33,076 nucleotides of DNA from B33-G16 sp964611035 (GCA_964611035.1 CAZSWT010000037.1:1-33076), one strand, 5' to 3'. Numbered from the stretch's first letter, positions 24,670-32,681 are shown. Numbers and translations are program-made. Notes: generated by a model not told the origin, from the sequence alone.

Positions 24670-25116
24670 ATGGGCATGATTGATATCACCGGAAAGAAGG
24701 TTCTTTTAAGACAGGCGGTTGCTTCAGGGAAAGTAATCCTCTTACCTGGAACAATAAAGAAAATAAAGGAAAATCAGGTTAAAAAAGGGGACCCTCTGTT
24801 GGTTGCTGAAATAGCGGCCATGAGAGCTGCCAAACAGACCTACCTCTTGATTCCCCATTGTCATCAGATCCCATTAAATACGGTTGAGTTGAATTTTTCT
24901 ATTGGCAACGATTTTATTGAGGCCAACTGTCTGGTAAAGGCTGAGGCTATGACAGGTGTAGAAATGGAGGCCCTTGTAGGTGTCTCGATAGCCCTTAATA
25001 CTATCTGGGATATGGTTAAATATCTCGAGAAAGATAAAAATGGTCAATATCCATTAACTCGGATTTCCGATATCAGGGTCCTGAAAAAGACCAAAAAAAC
25101 CATATCCAAAGGATGA
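24670..25116 (+). CDS. moaC: Cyclic pyranopterin monophosphate synthase MoaC
   Basis: MoaC works with MoaA to convert GTP into cyclic pyranopterin monophosphate, the first step of molybdenum cofactor synthesis. The 148-aa protein keeps the active-site elements IPHCHQIPL (His65), TGVEMEALVGVS (Glu98, Glu100) and ISDIRVLKK (Asp134, Lys139). It is shorter than E. coli MoaC (161 aa) and begins directly at MIDITGKK, like the short archaeal-style forms. The start may be ATG 24670 or 24676; neither has a good ribosome binding site, and a tandem repeat lies immediately upstream. It ends two bases from the convergent antiporter gene. mogA lies 2.6 kb away, so Mo-cofactor genes are scattered here. Confidence 0.9.
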   Translation: MGMIDITGKKVLLRQAVASGKVILLPGTIKKIKENQVKKGDPLLVAEIAAMRAAKQTYLLIPHCHQIPLNTVELNFSIGNDFIEANCLVKAEAMTGVEMEALVGVSIALNTIWDMVKYLEKDKNGQYPLTRISDIRVLKKTKKTISKG

Positions 25117-25118
25117 TG

Positions 25119-26570
25119 TTAAAAGAAAATGATGGTTACAAGAATAAAGACAGGAACTAAAAAAACAATAGAGTACTTTAACATATACCCAAAGAAACTC
25201 GGCATGGGTGTACCAGCTTCTTCTGCAATGGATCTCACCATAAAATTAGGTGCATTTCCAATATAGGTATTAGCCCCAAAGAAAACAGCACCTGCAGAAA
25301 TAGCCATCAGAAATACAGGATTTTCAGCGATTAACTTAGAAACTGCTGTTGACTCAGGTACACCTGCGTAAAATTTGCCCAGCGCACTTGTGAAAAAGGT
25401 TAAATAGGTGGGAGCATTATCCAGGAAACTTGACAAGAGCCCAGTGATCCAAAAGTAGTGAAAAGGCTCCTTTACAGCACCAACAATAAAGCCAAGCGCC
25501 CCTTTAGTTCCTGCAAGAAGGAGAAGAAGGCATGGGGTCATTGTTACAAATATCCCGGCAAATAGATAAGCCACCTCTTGAATAGGAAACCATGTAAACT
25601 CATTGTCTTCCCGTATCTTAGAAGAGGTAAATATCAGCGAAAGAATGCCCATGAGGATAATAAAACCATCCCTCGCCCATTCTTGAATACTTCTATGTAT
25701 ACCGAAAGTATTTACCTCTCCCCAATCTACCAATCCACTGAGTATAACGGAGCCGACAACTCCGGCTAAAAATATAAAATTATAGCTACCAACTAACCTT
25801 ATTGGCTCTTTTTCTCCTTCATCTATTCGGCTCTTATTAAACCCTTCTTTTCTGTAATAATAGGTATCAAGGGCGAAATAGATAGCCAATAAGATCAAAG
25901 CAGTAAATAGCATATGAGGCAAGATGGCAAATGTCCAGAAAAAGGGAACACCATGCAGGAATCCCAGGAAAAGTGGGGGATCACCCACTGGTGTCAGTGA
26001 TCCACCAATATTTGCCACAAGAAATATGAAAAAGACCACCATGAAGGCCCTGTTTTTTCGATAATTATTGGCCCGTAAAAATGGCCTTATGAGTAGCATG
26101 GCCGCTCCGGTTGTTCCCATCCAGGAAGCTAAAGCAGTTCCTATGATAATCATAATGGTATTTACCACGGGTGTTCCCCTCAGACTCCCTTTAAGCAATA
26201 TACCTCCAGAGATAGTAAAAAGGCCCCAGAGGAGTATAATAAAGGGGACGTAATCTGCTATCATAATATGAAGAAAACTGTGAAGGGCCGCTCCCTTATA
26301 AGCAATTAAAAGGGGGACGGCTATGGCAATAGCCCAAAAGGCTGCGACCTTTCCAAAGTGATAGTGCCAGAATTCCGGGGCAAAAAGAGGGAATAAGGCA
26401 ATTGAAAGCAAGATCCCAATAAATGGAATTGTGCTATAAAGGGAGAGAATCTCACCTAAGTTGATGTGCTCGTGAGCCACTTGATGAGAATTTTCTGCTG
26501 CAAACACTGGAAAGGAAAAAGCAATAAAAACTATTAAAAATAAAAATAGAATCAAACCTTTATTTCTCAT
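25119..26570 (-). CDS. NhaD/CitMHS-type sodium:proton antiporter
   Basis: This is a polytopic membrane protein of 483 residues with an N-terminal signal-like helix (LILFLFLIVFIAFSFPVFAA) followed by a short periplasmic segment and about 11-12 membrane helices. The pattern matches the NhaD / UIT3 group of the ion transporter superfamily: ASWMGTTGAAMLLIRPFLRA, NIGGSLTPVGDPPLFLGFLHG and FFGANTYIGNAPNFMVRSI near the C-terminus. A role in Na+/H+ exchange would fit with a Na+-pumping pyrophosphatase in the same organism, but substrate is inferred only. The start ATG at 26570 has GAGG seven bases before it, and a promoter lies just upstream. It is convergent with moaC. Confidence 0.82.
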   Translation of the reverse strand: MRNKGLILFLFLIVFIAFSFPVFAAENSHQVAHEHINLGEILSLYSTIPFIGILLSIALFPLFAPEFWHYHFGKVAAFWAIAIAVPLLIAYKGAALHSFLHIMIADYVPFIILLWGLFTISGGILLKGSLRGTPVVNTIMIIIGTALASWMGTTGAAMLLIRPFLRANNYRKNRAFMVVFFIFLVANIGGSLTPVGDPPLFLGFLHGVPFFWTFAILPHMLFTALILLAIYFALDTYYYRKEGFNKSRIDEGEKEPIRLVGSYNFIFLAGVVGSVILSGLVDWGEVNTFGIHRSIQEWARDGFIILMGILSLIFTSSKIREDNEFTWFPIQEVAYLFAGIFVTMTPCLLLLLAGTKGALGFIVGAVKEPFHYFWITGLLSSFLDNAPTYLTFFTSALGKFYAGVPESTAVSKLIAENPVFLMAISAGAVFFGANTYIGNAPNFMVRSIAEEAGTPMPSFFGYMLKYSIVFLVPVFILVTIIFF

Positions 26571-26598
26571 TTATGTGCCTCATAAATGAATTAACAAT

Positions 26599-26628
26599 TT
26601 TCTATGTAAACAATCCCTGCTTTGTCAA
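26599..26628 (-). promoter_or_regulatory. Possible promoter of the antiporter gene
   Basis: On the minus strand a perfect TTGACA (26623-26628) is followed after 18 bases by TAGAAA (26599-26604, four of six). The ATG is 28 bases downstream, so the leader would be short. The rest of the 270-base gap (26571-26840) shows no gene. Confidence 0.5.
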
Positions 26629-26840
26629 ATATTCTTAAATAATCACGCTAAACAATGCTAATGCATCAAATTCTGCTCTTTTCCTTTAGGTCGGTGGAAG
26701 TATAGGCATGAGGAAATCCTTAGTCAAGAAGAAATTACCTTTTTTATCTTTGTTTAAAGGGGACAATTGCAAAGGTGAAAAATCGAATAGATTTCTTTTA
26801 GTCTCTATGTTATAGAAAATAAAAAGTAGGAGGTATAAGG

Positions 26841-27317
26841 ATGAAAAAAGTGAAGAGGATTAGGGTTTTGATGGGAGTTGTTTTACATATGCTTGTTTTT
26901 GTCTTTATCTCTGGATGTGCTACACAGTCCTTATCCGAAAAAGCGACCCCTCTTGGAGAATCCCAACAGTCAAAAGAAACCGAAGAAGCATCAATCTCTC
27001 TTTATTATGATTTTGAGGATGTGCCGGTTCCAAAAGAACTTAGGCTTCAAAAGGAAAAATCCTTTGTTTTCCGAACAAGCGAATTTACGACCGGAATTCT
27101 TACTTTTTCAGGGAAGGTGAAATCAAATTCTCTCATCAGCTACTTTATCAACAAAATGCCTGATGATGGTTGGCGTTTCTTAAGCTCTTTCAAATCGACA
27201 AAGAACATATTATTTTTTCATAAGGAAAATCGATTTTGTATTATAACTATAATCAGCAAAGCGTTTACTACTGGCTTAGAAATTTTAATTACGCCAAGTT
27301 TTCAAAGTGGCTCTTAA
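26841..27317 (+). CDS. Putative lipoprotein of unknown function
   Basis: The 158-aa protein has a lipoprotein signal peptide: basic MKKVKRIRVLMG, a hydrophobic core and the lipobox FISGC with Cys26 as acylation site. After a 40-residue hydrophilic linker comes a compact domain starting LYYDFEDVPVPKELR and ending in a beta-rich NRFCIITIIS part. I recall similar small lipoproteins in Desulfobacterota but know no function. An AGGAGG seven bases before the ATG makes the start secure. It should be anchored in a membrane, probably the outer one, but sorting cannot be judged. It is flanked by the antiporter gene (divergent) and an inverted-repeat element just downstream. Confidence 0.75.
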   Translation: MKKVKRIRVLMGVVLHMLVFVFISGCATQSLSEKATPLGESQQSKETEEASISLYYDFEDVPVPKELRLQKEKSFVFRTSEFTTGILTFSGKVKSNSLISYFINKMPDDGWRFLSSFKSTKNILFFHKENRFCIITIISKAFTTGLEILITPSFQSGS

Positions 27318-27354
27318 GCAAACTTGACTGCGTTATCCCTTATGATTATAAGTA

Positions 27355-27753
27355 AAGATTTTGTTACTATTCAGGTTCAAAGTTCCAAGGTTCACGCCTG
27401 CCCGCCGGACGGCAGGCGGGGTTCAAGGTTAGAAAACGATGAACATACCTGCCCGCCAGACGGCAGGCGGGGACAAGTATGAAAATAAGGTAAACAATCT
27501 AGATTTCATCAAGAAACCTTGACCTAATAACCCCTTAAGAATACATATCGTCCAACGAATGCAAAAATCTTTATGAAAAAGTTAGGAGGACACGTGATGC
27601 AGTTCGTGGATTCATCAATTACTCGTTCGACCTGGAGGCCTTTCGGCCGTGAGCTCAAGGCCGAACGGCTCTCGACAGGCTCAAGGAATATAAAAAAATG
27701 AGCCAACCGTGAACCTTGAACCGGGAACCTGACAACCTGAGTTACAAGATTTT
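27355..27753. mobile_element. Inverted-repeat intergenic element flanked by an 8-bp direct repeat, abutting mogA
   Basis: The 383-bp stretch 27363-27745 begins GTTAC...CAGGTTCAAAGTTCCAAGG and ends with an inverted counterpart (CGTGAACCTTGAACCGGGAA...GTTAC). AAGATTTT occurs directly outside both ends (27355-27362 and 27746-27753), which would be an 8-bp target duplication. Nested inside are two copies of the 24-nt palindrome (27397-27420, 27448-27471) and a GGCCTTTCGGCCGTGAGC palindromic region. The right duplicate overlaps the mogA stop codon. No real gene lies in the 434-base gap. Confidence 0.6.
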
Positions 27754-28246
27754 AATGTTGAGAGCAATCGCTCATATCCCCTGAAATTTTGTCAAGCCCA
27801 TGATTTAAGGCTGGTAAAAGAACAGCCAGATTTTCCTTTGCGCCCTCAGGACTTCCTGGTAAATTTATAATCAGACTGTCTCCCCTTACACCAACTATTG
27901 CTCTGGAAAGCATGGCATGAGGGGTCTTTGTGAGGCTTGCAGCCCTCATCGCCTCAGCCATACCAGGTATTTGATATTTGATTACCTTGAGCATAGCCTC
28001 AGGTGTTATATCGGTAGGGCTCACTCCGGTACCTCCTGTTGTTACAATCAACCTGAGGTCTTCTTTATCAACCCACATAGTCAAACACTCCACAATCTTT
28101 TCACAATCATCTGGAACAATGCTCTGCTTTTCAACTATGTAACCGGCCTTTGTCAATATTTCAGCAACTAAGGGCCCTGATTCATCCTCTCTCTTTCCCT
28201 CAAATCCCTTATCGCTAATTGTTAAAACCCCGGCCTTTATCATCAT
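27752..28246 (-). CDS. mogA: Molybdopterin adenylyltransferase MogA/MoaB
   Basis: MogA/MoaB adenylates molybdopterin before metal insertion in molybdenum cofactor synthesis. The 164-aa protein has the family's GGTGVSPTDITPEA (71-84, with the catalytic aspartate D79) and LPGSPEGAKENL (129-140). The start is one of two adjacent ATGs at 28246/28243; a weak GGTGG precedes them. It lies 13 bases after the EF-G-2 gene on the same strand, so they are probably co-transcribed, an unexpected pairing. Its stop codon is within the 8-bp repeat bordering an intergenic element, so the last residues (DCSQH) may have been altered by that insertion. Confidence 0.9.
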   Translation of the reverse strand: MMIKAGVLTISDKGFEGKREDESGPLVAEILTKAGYIVEKQSIVPDDCEKIVECLTMWVDKEDLRLIVTTGGTGVSPTDITPEAMLKVIKYQIPGMAEAMRAASLTKTPHAMLSRAIVGVRGDSLIINLPGSPEGAKENLAVLLPALNHGLDKISGDMSDCSQH

Positions 28247-28259
28247 CTATAAACCACCA

Positions 28260-30341
28260 TTACTTTCCCTCTTCCTTAGAGGCAGCTACTATTTTCTCTG
28301 CCAGTTGGGCAGGAACCTCTTCATAATGAGACTGTTTCATCTGAAAACTACCCCTGCCGCCTGTTATGGATGTCAGATCAAATGAATATCTTAAAACCTC
28401 AGCCATAGGTACCTCAGCCTTTATGATCTGGTGTTTCCCATCGCTATCCATGCCTAAAACTCTTCCTCTCCTACCGTTAAGATCACCTATTACATCTCCC
28501 ATAACATCTTCTGGAACAGTTATTTCCATACTCATAATCGGTTCTAAAAGAATCGGTGTAGCCTCCTGGAAGGCCTTTTTAAAACACATGGAAGATGCAA
28601 TTTTAAAGGCCATTTCGGATGAGTCAACATCATGAGATTTTCCGTCAAAAAATCGAATTTTTAGATCTACAGCTGGATATCCTGCCATAACTCCACTCTT
28701 CATAGCCTCTATTATTCCTTTTTCAACGGCTGGAACAAAATTTCTGGGTACATTCATCCCAGTTAATGCCTCATCAAACACAAATCCCTCTCCTTTTTTC
28801 AAAGGAGAGATATCAAAATGAACCTCAGCAAACTGACCCCTGCCTCCAGACTGTTTCTTATGTCTATATATTATCTTCTCTCTTGAATTTTTGATGGTTT
28901 CCCTATAAGGGACCTTAGGAGTATTAAGCTTAATTTCAACACCAAATTTCCTCTTTAATTTGTCTTTTGTATTCTCCAGATGAATCTGACCTGTACCGGA
29001 TAGGATAATCTCTGAAGTTGATTGATCTCTGTCTACTTTAAGAGTGGGATCTTCTTCAACCAATCTGGCCAGAGAAGAGTAAACTTTATCCTCATTCTCT
29101 TTTTCTGTCGCCTCTATAGCGAAAGAAATAGTTGGCAGTAATGGCTCGGCTGGTCTAATAACGATCGGATTGTTTACCTGGCAAATAGTATCGCCAGTTG
29201 TGGTCTCTTTTAGCTTAGCCACAGCTGCTATATCTCCAACACTAACTGTATTGATAGGGGTTTGCTTTTTACCTTCGATCAATAATAACTGACTTAATTT
29301 TTCTTTTACCTTTTTTGTTGAATTAAATATGGTAGATTCTGAATCTATCTTCCCAGACATAACCTTGAAAAGAGTGAGTTTCCCTGCAAAAGGGTCTGCT
29401 AATGTCTTGAAGACTAAAGCTGAAAATGGGGCATCATCGACTGCATCAAATTCTACCTCCTCCTGACTGTCCACTTTATGACCTTTAATCTTTCCTCTTT
29501 CAGTTGGAAATGGCAAAGATTGATCAATAATGTCCAAAAGTTGTTTTACACCTATATTAAGGGTGGAGGAACCTGGAATAACAGGCACTAAAGTGCCAGA
29601 TTCCATTCCTTCTATAAAGGTATCTTCTATCTCTTTTGGCGTGAGTTCCTGTCCATCAAGATATTTTTCCATTATATCATCATTGGCCTCGACAATGTTT
29701 TCGACCATATTCTCACGCCATTTGGCTACAATTTCGGCCATTGAATCTGGAATTTTCCCTTCTTTGAAGGAACCGGAGCTATCATTGCCATAGAGATTCG
29801 CCTTTAATCTTATAAGATCTACCATTCCACTAAAGTCATTTTCTGATCCAATAGGAAGATATATAGGTGTTGGTTTAATAGAGAATGTGCTTTCAATTTC
29901 CTCTAAAACCTTATAAAAATCAGCTCGTTCCCTGTCCAGTTTATTAATGAATATCACTCGGGGTAAATTATATTTTTCAGAAAAGCCCCAGACTTTTTCT
30001 GTGCCTATTTTAATACTGTCAACGGCATCAATAACAACCAGTGCCCCTTCTGCTGCCTGAAGACATATCTTGGTATCAGAAAGGAAATCGTTTTCGCCCG
30101 GCGTATCAATAAGATTGAATTTCCTGCTCTTCCAGGTATAGGGATGAAAGGCAGTGCTGAGGCTGGCCTTTCTTTTAATCTCTTCCGGTTCAAAATCCAT
30201 AATGGAATTACCATCATCTACCCTTCCCAATCGGTTTGTCGACTTGCTGTTAAAAAGAATGGCCTCTGCCAGTGATGTCTTTCCACAACCACTATGACCT
30301 ATCAATCCTATATTTCTAATCTGATCAATTTTTTTTACCAT
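28260..30341 (-). CDS. EF-G-like translational GTPase, EF-G-2 type
   Basis: This 693-aa paralogue of EF-G carries G1 GHSGCGKT (15-22), then GRVDDGNSIMDFEPEEIKRK in place of the usual switch-I sequence, G3 DTPGENDF instead of DTPGHxDF (the catalytic-loop histidine is replaced by glutamate), and G4 NKLD. These features, with the normal domain II-V order, are those of the EF-G-2 group (as in Thermus), not of the mtEFG2-like spd EF-G2. The cellular job of that group is unsettled; a stress- or recycling-related role is only a possibility. The start has GAGGAG six bases before the ATG. It is followed by mogA 13 bases downstream and has its own promoter. Confidence 0.88.
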   Translation of the reverse strand: MVKKIDQIRNIGLIGHSGCGKTSLAEAILFNSKSTNRLGRVDDGNSIMDFEPEEIKRKASLSTAFHPYTWKSRKFNLIDTPGENDFLSDTKICLQAAEGALVVIDAVDSIKIGTEKVWGFSEKYNLPRVIFINKLDRERADFYKVLEEIESTFSIKPTPIYLPIGSENDFSGMVDLIRLKANLYGNDSSGSFKEGKIPDSMAEIVAKWRENMVENIVEANDDIMEKYLDGQELTPKEIEDTFIEGMESGTLVPVIPGSSTLNIGVKQLLDIIDQSLPFPTERGKIKGHKVDSQEEVEFDAVDDAPFSALVFKTLADPFAGKLTLFKVMSGKIDSESTIFNSTKKVKEKLSQLLLIEGKKQTPINTVSVGDIAAVAKLKETTTGDTICQVNNPIVIRPAEPLLPTISFAIEATEKENEDKVYSSLARLVEEDPTLKVDRDQSTSEIILSGTGQIHLENTKDKLKRKFGVEIKLNTPKVPYRETIKNSREKIIYRHKKQSGGRGQFAEVHFDISPLKKGEGFVFDEALTGMNVPRNFVPAVEKGIIEAMKSGVMAGYPAVDLKIRFFDGKSHDVDSSEMAFKIASSMCFKKAFQEATPILLEPIMSMEITVPEDVMGDVIGDLNGRRGRVLGMDSDGKHQIIKAEVPMAEVLRYSFDLTSITGGRGSFQMKQSHYEEVPAQLAEKIVAASKEEGK

Positions 30342-30424
30342 ATAATCTCCTCAATTATTTAAGCATATATAATTCGACTATAATCCATGTCTAAGGTAAT
30401 GATAACCTGAACTGATTGATAGGT

Positions 30425-30452
30425 AATGTACCGTAATAAGAAAAAATGTCAA
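30425..30452 (-). promoter_or_regulatory. Possible promoter of the EF-G-2/mogA unit
   Basis: On the minus strand TTGACA (30447-30452) is followed after 16 bases by TACATT (30425-30430, four of six). It lies about 85 bases before the EF-G-2 start codon. Confidence 0.45.
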
Positions 30453-30477
30453 GGCAAGAATAATGTAAAAATAGTAA

Positions 30478-30570
30478 CCGTTCATCGATGTCTATTTTCC
30501 ATTGACAATGGCCAGGCTTTACCATATTTCGGTGATCGGAAAACGATGTCTATCACTCCCCATCGTTGAC
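30478..30570. repeat. Fragment of the GTAACCGTTC repeat with further small repeats
   Basis: GTAACCGTTCATCG (from 30478) matches the end of the 22822 element. CGATGTCTAT is repeated directly at 30486-30495 and 30544-30553, and CCATTGACAATGG (30499-30511) is a perfect palindrome. It looks like a decayed intergenic element in the 485-base gap between the EF-G-2 gene and the first CooC-like gene. The rest of that gap holds the cooC remnant. Confidence 0.45.
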
Positions 30571-30654
30571 AGTGATACAATCATTGATTAGAATATAATT
30601 GATACTAAAGAAGATCATATTTTTTAAGCACCAGAAAGGAGAAAAAATGCCTGA

Positions 30655-30759
30655 GGCGCTGGATGTTACTGCGCCGCTAACAATCTATTAACTATGTATT
30701 TAGGAAATATAGTAGACAATTATCCTTACATGGTTATGGATAAGGAAGCGGGCATGGAA
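30655..30759 (+). pseudogene. cooC: Central fragment of a canonical cooC (CxC to DxEAGME region)
   Basis: In the frame ending at the TAA of 30802-30804 the DNA reads GAGCYCAANNLL, then YLGNIVDNYPYMVMDKEAGME. That is the nickel-binding CxC motif and, at family spacing, the VxDxEAGMEHLSR motif of canonical CooC, the ATPase that helps insert nickel into CO dehydrogenase. A stop codon precedes it in frame (30652-30654); the upstream PE codons in another frame suggest a one-base deletion. After GME the family's HLSRR is lost and unrelated residues lead to a stop. No P-loop part was found upstream. The C-terminal part of a canonical CooC appears at 32682-32821, beyond two intact paralogues. Confidence 0.75.
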
Positions 30760-30826
30760 TTGACTATGTTTAACCTTTCGTATAAAAAAAGTCCGATGGA
30801 CTAAATCTTAAACTAAGGAAGGGGAA

Positions 30827-31588
30827 ATGGCCAAAAGAATTGTTTCAACAGGAAGGGGTGGAACCGGGAAATCAACCTTTGTGGCTTTAGCAAGCCGCTA
30901 TTTAAGGCCTTCAATGCTATTGATTGATCTTGATCCAGACGAAAGCTTGGCTGATATGCTTGGCTTTGATCTAAAGGAACAGGGAGTAAATACGATATCT
31001 GATAAGCTATATGATATCCTTGAAGAAAGTAAGCGAGGAGTAGGAGATCCTGGTTTTGCACTTGAGAGAATGGCTTCTGTAATTGAAAGAGATTGTCTAT
31101 ATAAGACCAATAACATAGATCTTATTGTCCTTGGTGCAAAGTTGACTAAAGGCTGTTATTGCACTCCAGACGATATACTTAAAGGGGTTATTCCGAAGAT
31201 GGTAGATAAATACTCCAACGTGGTGATTGACTCGCCGGCAGGATTAGAACATTTAAATAGGAAGGTATTATCCGAGGTCGATGATTTTTTTATAATATTG
31301 GACCCGTCTTCAAAATCCCTGCAACATATAGGCAGGGTAAAAGACATTACCCGTGAGTTGAAGATTAAATATAAAAACTTTTACCTGTTGGCTAATTATA
31401 ACTTTAATAAAGATAGCCAGGAATATCTTGAAAACAGCAGTGAGACCTTTTTAGGTAAAATTAAATCTGACCCTGAAGTGGCAGAATACAATCTTTCAGG
31501 ACGATCACTCTTAGAGTTACCAGATGACTCGCCAGCATGTATATCAGTTAAAGAAATATTAATTAAGGCAGAGTTATGTGAACCATAA
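30827..31588 (+). CDS. CooC-like nickel-handling ATPase, copy 1
   Basis: The 253-aa protein belongs to the MinD/Mrp P-loop superfamily, CooC branch. CooC ATPases load nickel into CO dehydrogenase. It has Walker A GRGGTGKST (9-17), where the signature lysine of the deviant P-loop (GKGGxGKT) is arginine; switch I LLIDLDPDESLADML; the CxC nickel motif GCYC (Cys110, Cys112); and VVIDSPAGLEHLNR in place of the canonical DxEAGxEHLxR. The C-terminus ends NLSGRSLLELPDDSPACISV. An AAGGAAGGGG lies just before the ATG. It is followed by a paralogue after 250 bases. It lacks a membrane helix. Its client could be CO dehydrogenase or another nickel enzyme; none is in the window. Confidence 0.82.
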   Translation: MAKRIVSTGRGGTGKSTFVALASRYLRPSMLLIDLDPDESLADMLGFDLKEQGVNTISDKLYDILEESKRGVGDPGFALERMASVIERDCLYKTNNIDLIVLGAKLTKGCYCTPDDILKGVIPKMVDKYSNVVIDSPAGLEHLNRKVLSEVDDFFIILDPSSKSLQHIGRVKDITRELKIKYKNFYLLANYNFNKDSQEYLENSSETFLGKIKSDPEVAEYNLSGRSLLELPDDSPACISVKEILIKAELCEP

Positions 31589-31644
31589 ATAGAGGCCTTC
31601 GGAGTTTGATCACAAGGCTAATGTTTTAAGTTTAAAGCCGTAAA

Positions 31645-31745
31645 CCCCGTTAAAAGGAAGGGGCATTAAACCCAGGCCTTATTAAAAGGAATATCGTAAT
31701 TATCTTTACCATCCATGGCATGAATGGCGGGGCTTTCTAACGGGG
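31645..31745. repeat. Inverted CCCCGTTA / TAACGGGG element between the two CooC-like genes
   Basis: CCCCGTTA (31645-31652) and TAACGGGG (31738-31745) are inverted across about 100 bases, with further imperfect matching (GCGGGGCTTTC beside the right arm). It appears to be another small non-coding element. No gene is seen in the 250-base gap, apart from the start signals of copy 2 (TTGGAGGAAAAAG). Confidence 0.5.
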
Positions 31746-31838
31746 TAGATTAAGAAAAGATAGAGGCGCGATAAAATGCTTTTCATAGGCTTGTTAAAAA
31801 TAAATACAATAAATAAATGAATAATTTGGAGGAAAAAG

Positions 31839-32597
31839 ATGGGCAAGAAACTTGTTTCAACCGGTAGGGGCGGGACCGGGAAATCAACCTTTGTGGCTTT
31901 GGCCAGCCGCTTTCTGCCTTCCCCCATGTTTCTTATTGATTTGGACCCAGATCAGAGTTTAGCGGAGATGCTCGGCATTGATTTGAAAAATGAAGGGGTA
32001 AAGACTGTTTCAGATGTCCTATATGATGTTATTGGGGCAAGAAAGGATGGCAGTGGGGGAACAATGTCCGTGCATGATAGGATAGATTTTTTACTTAATA
32101 GCGAATCCTTATATGAAGGCGATAGATTTGACCTTTTCGTGTTAGGGACAAAGCTAACTGAAGGCTGTTATTGTGCACCAGATGCCATAATTTCCGGTGC
32201 TATCCCCAAGGTAATTAACTCATATCAGTATGTCATAATTGATTCTCCTGCAGGGTTAGAACATCTAAACAGGGAGGTGGTTTCAGACATAGATGATTTA
32301 TTTGTGATATTGGATCCCTCCTCAAAATCACTTAAACACATAGAAAGAATTAAGGATATCACAAGGTCAATAGGCATTAAGTATACTCATTTCTATTTAG
32401 TGGGGAATTACAGGTTTAATACAGAGACACAGAAAAAATTAGAGGAATCTGGTGAAATATATCTCGGAAAAATTGAGTATGACATTAATGTAGCAGAATA
32501 TAATCTTTCAGGACGATCACTCCTTGAGTTACCAGATGACTCGCCAGCATGTATATCAGTTAAAGGAATATTAACAAAGGCAGGGCTATTGAATTAA
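31839..32597 (+). CDS. CooC-like nickel-handling ATPase, copy 2
   Basis: This 252-aa paralogue of copy 1 keeps every motif: GRGGTGKST (9-17, again arginine for the signature lysine), LIDLDPDQSLAEMLG, the CxC pair GCYC (Cys110, Cys112), VIIDSPAGLEHLNR and the C-terminal NLSGRSLLELPDDSPACISV. The middle section differs (GARKDGSGGTMSVHDRIDFL against copy 1's SKRGVGDPGFALERMASVIE), so the pair is an old duplication with specialised middles, not a recent copy. TTGGAGG seven bases before the ATG is a strong start. A weak intrinsic terminator follows. The two could form a heterodimer or serve different nickel enzymes; both ideas are inference. Confidence 0.82.
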   Translation: MGKKLVSTGRGGTGKSTFVALASRFLPSPMFLIDLDPDQSLAEMLGIDLKNEGVKTVSDVLYDVIGARKDGSGGTMSVHDRIDFLLNSESLYEGDRFDLFVLGTKLTEGCYCAPDAIISGAIPKVINSYQYVIIDSPAGLEHLNREVVSDIDDLFVILDPSSKSLKHIERIKDITRSIGIKYTHFYLVGNYRFNTETQKKLEESGEIYLGKIEYDINVAEYNLSGRSLLELPDDSPACISVKGILTKAGLLN

Positions 32598-32632
32598 TCA
32601 TATCATAGAGAAATGGATAATTTAAATGTTTA

Positions 32633-32662
32633 GGCCTAACTAAGAACATAAGGCCCTTTTTT
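32633..32662 (+). terminator. Weak intrinsic terminator after the CooC-like pair
   Basis: GGCCT (32633-32637) pairs with AGGCC (32651-32655), followed by C and six T. The stem is only five base pairs, so efficiency is doubtful. Confidence 0.4.
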
Positions 32663-32681
32663 ATGTGACAATTGCCTTATA

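Noticed and set aside
27524..27706. 60-codon open frame within the intergenic element before mogA
   Set aside because: It lies wholly in palindromic repeat DNA and has no ribosome binding site or protein motif.
30582..30606. TTGACA ... TATAAT upstream of the cooC remnant as a promoter of the CooC-like genes
   Set aside because: The two boxes are 22 bases apart, too far for a normal sigma-70 promoter.
30647..30691. A 14-codon open frame (MPEALDVTAPLTIY) with a good AAAGGAG ribosome binding site, a possible leader peptide
   Set aside because: The overlapping frame reads GAGCYCAANNLL and DKEAGME of CooC, so the short frame is better explained as a shifted reading of a cooC remnant.
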